11,753 nt of DNA. It comes from Clostridia bacterium. Its GTDB lineage: Bacteria; Bacillota; Clostridia; Oscillospirales; CAG-272. Location: contig JAFOAB010000166.1 in NCBI GenBank assembly GCA_017382555.1, forward strand, positions 1-11,753, given 5' to 3'. Within the stretch, counting starts at the first letter, position 1, and every line of letters starts with the position of its first letter. The position numbers were made by a program, and so were the translations under genes. This document shows positions 6,425 to 11,753 of this stretch, piece after piece. The notes beneath the pieces were generated by a model. It was not told the DNA's origin. It saw only the letters and a list, made by a program, of their open reading frames with translations, and searched no databases.

Positions 6425-7684
6425 ATGAAAAGATTCCTTTGCTTGTTGCTTGCTTCCCTTTTTACCTGCGGAGCGCTCGTTGCCTGCAATAAGCAGCCCG
6501 CGACCGACGGCACAACGGAAGCAGACACCACGGAAGCAGACACCACCGAAAAGACCGAAGACAAGGAGCCTGATAACGGCTACTACGGTCTGAAGTTCGA
6601 GCGCCCCATTACCGTTGCGTCCTACGGCGGAAACGGAAGCGCATACTCCCGTATGTACGTGCTTCAGGACGGCAGAATGATCTGCGCCTGGCCCTCCACC
6701 GACAGCGGCAAGCGCTGTATGAAAGCAGTATTCAGCGAAGACGACGGCAAGACCTGGTCCAAGATCCGCGTGCTCTTCTACGGCGAGGATCAGACCAAGA
6801 CCCTTGCAAACGTTGATATCATTCAGCTTGAAAACGGTCAGGTACTTATGGCTTACCGTTCCAATGACAGAAACGCATCCGAGGGTTATTCCTCCATCCG
6901 CATACACGCAAGTGACGATAACTGCGAGACGTTCTATCCGCACTCCATCGTTTGCGAAATGCAGCAGACGGGCCTTAAGGACGGAGTATCGTGGGGACTT
7001 TGGGAGCCCGATTTCTGCTACGTTAACGGCAAGCTTACCTGCTTCTTTGCAATAGGCAAGACCGTATACAAGCAGCCCGTTATTCCCTCCACCGATATTT
7101 ATGAATGGGATGAAGCGGAAAAGAAATGGGTACAGTCCCACTACACCTCCGATGATACCGGCAAGACCGACCGTAACGGTATGCCCATCGTTGACAAGCT
7201 TTCCACCGGCGGCTACCTTATGACCGTCGAGACCAAGCGTTTTTACTCCTCACGCGGAAGCACGCTTCTTCCCTACCTGCTCTACTCTGCCGACGGCGTG
7301 CACTGGAAGGGCGTTACCGGATGCTTCTTCCCCGAAAACACGTCAAGCGGCGGCTCTCCCTTCTGGATCGAGCTTCCCGACGGACGTATCGTTGTTGCAT
7401 TCCAGACGGACGAGGATTCACTTGGCACCGACTTTGACACCGGCGACGATAAGTGCAAGGTTACAAAGATAGTTATGACCAAGGAGGGCGTTGACGTAAC
7501 AAAGTCGCACTCCTGGGACTGGACCGAAAGCTATGACCCGTTTGATACCATGATAGGCAAGTTCGCAAACTGGCCCGGTATGCTTATCCATAATGATTAC
7601 CTCTACATTTACACAAGCACAAATGACCCCGTAGGCGGAGCTATTGAGCTTGTCCGCGCCTACGTCGGCGATATGAAAAAGTAA
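6425..7684 (+). CDS. BNR/Asp-box beta-propeller lipoprotein A (sialidase-fold, GH93-like)
   Basis: From the ATG at 6425 (AAGGAG at 6413-6418) the product has 419 residues: signal peptide with lipobox LVAC (Cys21), a short Thr/Glu/Asp linker (about 26-49), then a beta-propeller. It has a canonical Asp-box SEDDGKTW (104-111) and degenerate ones near 163-170 and 288-294. The pattern YSRMYVLQDGRMICAW (74-89), Glu194 in LWEPDF, and Glu269 after GMPIV (252-256) recall exo-arabinanase GH93 and related BNR enzymes, where two Glu residues catalyse. I see no FRIP motif of GH33 sialidases. It should be anchored outside the membrane. A start 50 codons earlier (6275) would overlap the previous gene and lose the lipobox, so it is rejected. 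It may be a hydrolase or a glycan-binding propeller; substrate unknown. Its paralogue is at 8915. Confidence 0.82.
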   Translation: MKRFLCLLLASLFTCGALVACNKQPATDGTTEADTTEADTTEKTEDKEPDNGYYGLKFERPITVASYGGNGSAYSRMYVLQDGRMICAWPSTDSGKRCMKAVFSEDDGKTWSKIRVLFYGEDQTKTLANVDIIQLENGQVLMAYRSNDRNASEGYSSIRIHASDDNCETFYPHSIVCEMQQTGLKDGVSWGLWEPDFCYVNGKLTCFFAIGKTVYKQPVIPSTDIYEWDEAEKKWVQSHYTSDDTGKTDRNGMPIVDKLSTGGYLMTVETKRFYSSRGSTLLPYLLYSADGVHWKGVTGCFFPENTSSGGSPFWIELPDGRIVVAFQTDEDSLGTDFDTGDDKCKVTKIVMTKEGVDVTKSHSWDWTESYDPFDTMIGKFANWPGMLIHNDYLYIYTSTNDPVGGAIELVRAYVGDMKK

Positions 7685-7725
7685 ACAAAATTATCCTTAC
7701 ACAAAGGTAAATATGAGGTGTTAAA

Positions 7726-8829
7726 ATGGCAAGATGGTCTGAAAAAAAGGCATGGGATTGGTATAACTCCCACCGTTGGATTCGCGGCTGCAACTTTATA
7801 GGCAGTGATTGCGCCAACAGAATCGATCAATGGCAAAGCTATGGCAGAGAAGCACGTATGGAGGTTGCGGACCGCGAGCTCCAGCTTGCCGAGGACATCG
7901 GCTTCAACTCTGTAAGAATCATCGTTGATTTCGAGGTTTGGCTTCAGGAGCCCGACAGCTATATGGAGGTTCTTGAGGAGTACATCACCCTTTGCGATAA
8001 GCACAAGCAGAGCGTTATGATCGTTCTTACGACCGAGGCACAGCTCCCCAGAGGCGACGGAGAGTTTATCCCCAAGCAGCTTGGTGAGCAGAAATACGCA
8101 CTCGGCTACCATCAGGGTCGCTTCCCTCTTACCGAGGAGCAGAAGAAGCTCAAGCCTTATCACTTTATGGAGCGCCCCGATCTTGCCAAAAAGTATATAA
8201 AGATGGTAAAGGCCATCGTTAAGAAGTATGCAGACGACGATCGCGTGCTTTGCTGGAACGTATATAACGAGCCCGGCATTACCATTCGCGAGCGCTCGAT
8301 CCCGATACTTGATGCGCTTTTTGCCGCCGTTCGCTCCCAGAAGCCCAAGCAGCCCTGTACTGCGGATATTTGGCGCGGACTTGACGATAACGATGCGGTA
8401 AAGACCCCCGAGGAGCTTCACGCTATCGAGCTTTCCGACGTTATCAGCTTCCACAGCTATAAGCCGTACGCTAATATGGTTCCGCAGATCGAGGGACTCC
8501 GTCAGTTCGGCAGACCTCTGCTTTGCACCGAGTGGCTTAACAGAATCAACCACAGCAACGTGGAGGAGATATATCCCCTCTTCTATCTTGAGAACGTCGC
8601 ATGCTATTGCTGGGGCTTCGTAGTCGGAAAGACGCAGACACACGAGCCTTGGGAAACTCTTTGGAATGATTTCTACAACCCTGCAAAGCAGGTTGAGTTT
8701 GACTTTACCAAGTGGCAGCACGACCTCTTCCGTCCCAATCTCCGCCCCTACGATCCGCGCGAGGTCGAGCTTATCAAGAGATATAACAAGCTTGCCGACA
8801 GACGTGACGACAAGAAAGCAAATTCGTAA
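7726..8829 (+). CDS. Cytoplasmic clan GH-A glycoside hydrolase (GH5-like)
   Basis: A 367-residue protein without signal peptide or membrane segment, made of a single (beta/alpha)8-type domain. The clan GH-A hallmarks are in place: WNVYNEP (178-183) at the end of strand 4 with Glu182 as acid/base, HSY (243-245), and LLCTEW (265-270) at the end of strand 7 with Glu269 as nucleophile. An N-terminal WIRGCNFIGSD stretch (18-28) and the late WGFVVGKTQTHEPW segment (296-309) match proteins often labelled putative 1,4-beta-xylanases, a loose label I would not rely on. GAGGTG lies 5 nt before the ATG. The gene sits between the two propeller lipoproteins, 41 nt after A, so it probably cleaves oligosaccharides brought in after their action. 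Retaining hydrolase activity is inferred from motifs; specificity is unknown. Confidence 0.85.
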   Translation: MARWSEKKAWDWYNSHRWIRGCNFIGSDCANRIDQWQSYGREARMEVADRELQLAEDIGFNSVRIIVDFEVWLQEPDSYMEVLEEYITLCDKHKQSVMIVLTTEAQLPRGDGEFIPKQLGEQKYALGYHQGRFPLTEEQKKLKPYHFMERPDLAKKYIKMVKAIVKKYADDDRVLCWNVYNEPGITIRERSIPILDALFAAVRSQKPKQPCTADIWRGLDDNDAVKTPEELHAIELSDVISFHSYKPYANMVPQIEGLRQFGRPLLCTEWLNRINHSNVEEIYPLFYLENVACYCWGFVVGKTQTHEPWETLWNDFYNPAKQVEFDFTKWQHDLFRPNLRPYDPREVELIKRYNKLADRRDDKKANS

Positions 8830-8863
8830 GCTGTAACGGCTTGCAAAAAAAATAACTACGTTG

Positions 8864-8897
8864 AAAGGAGCTGTAAAAACATTTTTACGGCTCCTTT
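8864..8897 (+). terminator. Intercistronic hairpin before propeller gene B
   Basis: AAAGGAGCTGTAAAAA (8864-8879), CA, and TTTTTACGGCTCCTTT (8882-8897) form a 16-position stem with one G-U pair; the apical A-T pairs will probably open into the loop. No T run follows (GCGTTTATA), so it is at best a weak terminator. It may stabilise the upstream mRNA or reduce expression of propeller B, whose AGGAG (8906-8910) lies 8 nt further on. Confidence 0.5.
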
Positions 8898-8914
8898 GCG
8901 TTTATAGGAGAAAT

Positions 8915-10447
8915 ATGAAAAGATCCAAACTTTCCTTTGCCGCGGCATCCGCAATATTAGTGCTGACAATAGCCGCCTGCGGCGTACAAGGCACAAGAAC
9001 GGAGGATACAGCAGTGAACACAACGGAGCCCCTCGTTACCGAAACCGAACCTATAACCGAACCTGCAACCGAACCTATTACCGAGCCCGTAACAGAACCC
9101 GTGACCGAACCCGTAACAGAACCCGTGACCGAACCCGTAACCGAGCCCGCAACCGATCCCGTGACCGAGGCCGTAACCGAACCTGTAACCGAACCCGTAA
9201 CCGAACCCGTGACCGAGCCCGTGACCGAGCCCGTGACCGAACCCGTAACCGAGCCCGTAACCGAACCCGTGACCGAGCCCATAACCGAACCCATAACAGA
9301 GTCGGTTACCCCCGAATACGTACCCACCGGCACGGAATTTGAGGGGCTGTATTTTGAAGATCCCATTGTTGTAGCCAATTACAGCACAAGCGCAAGCCCC
9401 GGAAGCGCGTACTCGCGTATGTACGTGCTCCGAGACGGCAGAATGATCTGCGCTTGGCCCTCCACAAGCGGAGGAAAGCGTTGTATGAAGGCGGTGTTCA
9501 GTGAGGATGACGGACTTACGTGGGGTCCCATCCAGGTGCTTTTCTACGGTGTAGACCAAACGAAAACGCTTGCAAACGTCGATATCATTCAGCTTGAAAG
9601 CGGCAGGATACTTATCGCATACCGTTCAAACGATAAGGCCGCCTCGGGCGGATATTCCTCCATACGCATCCACGCAAGCGACGATAACTGCAAGACCTTC
9701 TATCCGCATTCCATTGTCTGCGAGATGCAGCAAACGGGGCTGAAGGACGGCGTTTCGTGGGGACTTTGGGAGCCTGATTTCTGCATTGTAAACGGTAAGC
9801 TTATGTGCTTCTTTGCGATAGGGCAAACCGTTACGGCACGCCCCACCATACCCAGCACCGACATTTACGAATGGGATGAGACGGCGCAAAAATGGAAGAA
9901 GGCCGCCTACACCTCCGACGATACGGGCAAGACCGTGCGTAACGGAATGCCCATCGTTGACAGCCTGAAAAACGGCGGATACCTTATGAGCGTGGAAACA
10001 AAGCGCTTCAAAAACATACGCGGCAGCTCCCTGCTTCCCTTCCTCCTTTATTCCGCGGACGGAAGCCATTGGAAGGGTCTGTGCTGTACGTTTTTGCCGA
10101 ACAATTCCGCCTGGGGCGGTGCGCCTTATTGGGTGGAGCTTCCCGACGGACGCATAGTTGTTGCCTTCCAGACTGAGGTGGACATCAACGGCACCGCGCT
10201 TGATACGGATAAGGACAACTGCCGTATAACCAAAATCGTAATAAGCAAAAAGGGTGTTGCCGTGCCCGATTTGAAGCTTGCGGACTGGTCAAAGAGCTTT
10301 GACCCCTTCGATACCGCCAAGGGCAAATTCGGCAATTGGCCCGGTATGCTTATACATAATAACTATCTGTACATCTACACAAGCACGAATGACCCCACCG
10401 GTAGGATAGAGCTTGTGCGTGCATACGTCGGCAATCTTACAAAATGA
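8915..10447 (+). CDS. BNR/Asp-box beta-propeller lipoprotein B with TEPV-repeat linker
   Basis: From the ATG at 8915 (AGGAG at 8906-8910) there are 510 residues: lipoprotein signal peptide with lipobox IAAC (Cys22), a long linker with 22 tandem four-residue TEP(V/I/A) units (44-131), then a propeller (about 140-510) closely matching propeller A. It keeps the Asp-box SEDDGLTW (196-203), LWEPDF with Glu286, GMPIV (344-348) and Glu361. One block (261-290) is residue-for-residue identical to 169-198 of A. The earlier in-frame TTG at 8861 would lie in the hairpin and hide the lipobox, so I reject it. The repeat linker probably holds the domain far from the membrane, through the cell wall. Its divergence outside the core suggests related but not identical specificity. 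It is the last gene before the terminator at 10471. Confidence 0.82.
   Translation: MKRSKLSFAAASAILVLTIAACGVQGTRTEDTAVNTTEPLVTETEPITEPATEPITEPVTEPVTEPVTEPVTEPVTEPATDPVTEAVTEPVTEPVTEPVTEPVTEPVTEPVTEPVTEPVTEPITEPITESVTPEYVPTGTEFEGLYFEDPIVVANYSTSASPGSAYSRMYVLRDGRMICAWPSTSGGKRCMKAVFSEDDGLTWGPIQVLFYGVDQTKTLANVDIIQLESGRILIAYRSNDKAASGGYSSIRIHASDDNCKTFYPHSIVCEMQQTGLKDGVSWGLWEPDFCIVNGKLMCFFAIGQTVTARPTIPSTDIYEWDETAQKWKKAAYTSDDTGKTVRNGMPIVDSLKNGGYLMSVETKRFKNIRGSSLLPFLLYSADGSHWKGLCCTFLPNNSAWGGAPYWVELPDGRIVVAFQTEVDINGTALDTDKDNCRITKIVISKKGVAVPDLKLADWSKSFDPFDTAKGKFGNWPGMLIHNNYLYIYTSTNDPTGRIELVRAYVGNLTK
9044..9307 (+). repeat. 22 tandem 12-bp units encoding TEP(V/I/A)
   Basis: Each unit is a variant of ACCGAACCCGTA or ACCGAGCCCGTG. 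The encoded order is TEPI, TEPA, TEPI, five TEPV, TEPA, TDPV, TEAV, eight TEPV, two TEPI, TESV. The period is a multiple of three, so gain or loss of units stays in frame. The array also produces long spurious antisense frames (GSVT and GYGFGHG repeats), which are not genes. Confidence 0.95.
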
Positions 10448-10470
10448 TGCATTTTTCATTTTTTTGCCTC

Positions 10471-10491
10471 AAAATGCGTTAGCATTTTTTT
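10471..10491 (+). terminator. Intrinsic terminator of the lipoprotein/glycosidase operon
   Basis: AAAATGC (10471-10477), loop GTTA, and GCATTTT (10482-10488) are followed by further T to 10491, a 7-bp stem running into a seven-T tract. It lies 23 nt after the stop codon of propeller B and before the next promoter. Confidence 0.78.
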
Positions 10492-10499
10492 CTAAATAA

Positions 10500-10528
10500 T
10501 TGCATTTTTTACAACCGTGATGTAAAAT
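10500..10528 (+). promoter_or_regulatory. Sigma-A type promoter of the GH2 gene
   Basis: TTGCAT (10500-10505), 17-nt spacer, TAAAAT (10523-10528). The -10 box and its preceding TG are the same as in the promoter at 4803-4831. The predicted start is near 10535, with AAGGAG at 10572-10577 before the ATG. Confidence 0.6.
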
Positions 10529-10583
10529 GGTTTTATCATTTGCTACTTTAAGATAAGCTTTAACAAACAAAAAGGAGAACACC

Positions 10584-11753
10584 ATGAACATTCCAAGACC
10601 CGAACATCCGAATCCCCAGAGCGTACGTGAGCGTTGGGAGAATCTCAACGGTGAATGGAGCTTTGCAGTAGACTGGTCCAAGAGCGGAAGAGCAAGAGAT
10701 CTGAAGCTCGGTGAAGCGGGCTATGACAAGAAGATTATCGTTCCCTTCTGCCCCGAAAGCGAGCTTTCCGGCGTTGGCATCAAGGACTTTATGCCCGCCG
10801 TATGGTACTCTAAAAAAATAGAAATAAGCGCCACCGATCTTACGGGCAGAGTGCTTCTGAACATCGGCGCGTGCGACTGGTTCTGCGAGGTATTCGTAAA
10901 CGGCGAATCCTGCGGAACTCACCGCGGCGGCTACAGCTCCTTCCGCCTTGATATCACCGCAAAGCTGAAGGAGGGCGAAAACACCCTCGTTATCCTTGCA
11001 GAGGATGATACCAGAAGCGGTCTTCAGGCAACCGGTAAGCAGAGCACCTGGTTTGCAAGCCACGGCTGCTTCTACACCCGTACCACCGGTATTTGGCAGA
11101 CGGTTTGGCTTGAGTTCGTTCCCCGCGATTACATTAAGAGCTTTTACGTTACCGCAGATACAGAAAACAGCATCGCCGTTGTAAACGGTACCACCTGCGG
11201 CTGCGGAAAGATCAGCGCCGTTGCATACTACGAGGGCAAGGAGGTAGGAAGCGCTACCGCATATGCCTGCGGCAGCTTCTCCGTCGCTCTCCCCCTCTCC
11301 GAGCTTCATCTTTGGGAGATCGGATGCGGCAGACTTTACGATCTGAAGCTTACCTTTAACGATGATACCGTAACAAGCTACTTCGGTATGCGTACAGTTG
11401 GCTTTGACGGAATGAAGTTTATGTTAAACGGCAAGTCCGTATTCCAGCGTCTTGTGCTTGACCAGGGCTTCTACCCCGACGGAATATACACCGCATCCAC
11501 CGAGGAGGCGCTTATCAAGGATATTCAAATATCCCTTGATTGCGGCTTTAACGGCGCCCGCCTCCACGAAAAGGCGTTCGAGCCCCGTTTCCTCTATCAC
11601 GCAGACAAGATGGGCTACCTTGTTTGGGGCGAATACGGCAACTGGGGTCTTGATTACTCCAATCCCGCCGTTACCGACAATCTTGTGCCCGAGTGGCTGG
11701 AGCTTATTGAGCGCGACAGAAGCCACCCCGCCCTCATCGGCTGGTGCCCCTTC
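10584..11753 (+). CDS. Glycoside hydrolase family 2 enzyme (partial, C-terminus missing)
   Basis: The frame is open from the ATG at 10584 (AAGGAG 6 nt upstream) to the right edge: 390 residues, no stop. Domain order is that of GH2: sugar-binding jelly roll (about 15-180, with VWYSKKI, HRGGYSSFRLDIT at 113-125, and GIWQTVWLE at 169-177), an immunoglobulin-like domain (about 181-270), then the start of the TIM barrel (FMLNGKSVFQRLVLDQGFYPDG at 279-300, GFNGARLHEKAFEPRFLYHAD at 321-341, GYLVWGEYGNW). The last residues, GWCPF, stop immediately before the NE where GH2 members of this type carry the acid/base Glu. No signal peptide is present, so it is cytoplasmic. GH2 includes beta-galactosidases, beta-glucuronidases and others, and the visible part does not decide between them. 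It has its own promoter and may be co-regulated with the operon before it. Confidence 0.9.
   Translation, partial: MNIPRPEHPNPQSVRERWENLNGEWSFAVDWSKSGRARDLKLGEAGYDKKIIVPFCPESELSGVGIKDFMPAVWYSKKIEISATDLTGRVLLNIGACDWFCEVFVNGESCGTHRGGYSSFRLDITAKLKEGENTLVILAEDDTRSGLQATGKQSTWFASHGCFYTRTTGIWQTVWLEFVPRDYIKSFYVTADTENSIAVVNGTTCGCGKISAVAYYEGKEVGSATAYACGSFSVALPLSELHLWEIGCGRLYDLKLTFNDDTVTSYFGMRTVGFDGMKFMLNGKSVFQRLVLDQGFYPDGIYTASTEEALIKDIQISLDCGFNGARLHEKAFEPRFLYHADKMGYLVWGEYGNWGLDYSNPAVTDNLVPEWLELIERDRSHPALIGWCPF

Noticed and set aside
7660..8721. Minus-strand frame of 353 codons opposite the GH-A gene
   Set aside because: The plus strand carries intact catalytic motifs and a ribosome binding site; the minus frame shows no domain and overlaps the end of propeller gene A.
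8902..9559. Minus-strand frames rich in GSVT and GYGFGHG repeats
   Set aside because: They are readings of the 12-bp TEPV array in other frames; any frame through such an array stays open.
6425..10447. Naming the propeller proteins as sialidases
   Set aside because: Asp-boxes alone occur in many propellers. I see no FRIP motif and no clear arginine triad, and the WEP and GMPIV patterns fit GH93-like proteins better.
10560..11309. Minus-strand frame of 249 codons opposite the GH2 gene
   Set aside because: The plus strand is an uninterrupted GH2 protein for 390 codons with promoter and ribosome binding site; the antisense frame has no recognisable content.

Overview
The window looks like a carbohydrate-utilisation locus from a mid-GC, probably gut-associated, uncultured clostridial Firmicute. 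The evidence is sigma-A style promoters (TTGNNN, 17 nt, TATAAT/TAAAAT), strong GGAGG-type ribosome binding sites, lipobox lipoproteins with Thr/Pro/Glu-rich linkers, AraC regulators next to sugar genes, and palindromic intergenic repeats of a kind common in such genomes. The taxonomic call is inference. I see no rRNA, tRNA, CRISPR array, transposase or phage gene.

Layout, left to right. (1) 1-952, minus: N-terminal part of a large glycosidase-like protein (probably DUF6259), running off the left edge. (2) 953-1135: divergent promoter region with a perfect GTTTCA-N5-TGAAAC inverted repeat between two good promoters. (3) 1136-1990, plus: an AraC-family regulator. (4) 1991-2337: no gene; two palindromic repeat elements, then a 20-bp-stem terminator shared by convergent units. 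(5) 2338-4610, minus: a second AraC regulator (GTG start) overlapping a membrane-anchored CapA-type protein by ATGA. (6) 4611-4872: second divergent promoter region, with a further inverted repeat. (7) 4873-10447, plus: a probable four-gene operon of a solute-binding lipoprotein, beta-propeller lipoprotein A, a cytoplasmic clan GH-A glycosidase, and beta-propeller lipoprotein B. A and B are clear paralogues; B carries 22 tandem four-residue TEPV-type repeats. (8) 10448-10583: intrinsic terminator and a new promoter. (9) 10584-11753, plus: N-terminal 390 residues of a GH2 enzyme, cut by the right edge just before its expected acid/base Glu.

Likely cooperation (inference): the lipid-anchored propeller proteins act on, or bind, a glycan outside the cell. 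The binding lipoprotein captures the products for an ABC permease encoded elsewhere. The leaderless GH-A, GH2 and DUF6259-like enzymes finish hydrolysis in the cytoplasm, and the two AraC proteins sense inducers. The sugar cannot be named from sequence alone. The propellers fit a GH93-like or general BNR/sialidase-fold enzyme better than a true sialidase, since I see no FRIP motif. Most other long reading frames are antisense shadows of these genes.
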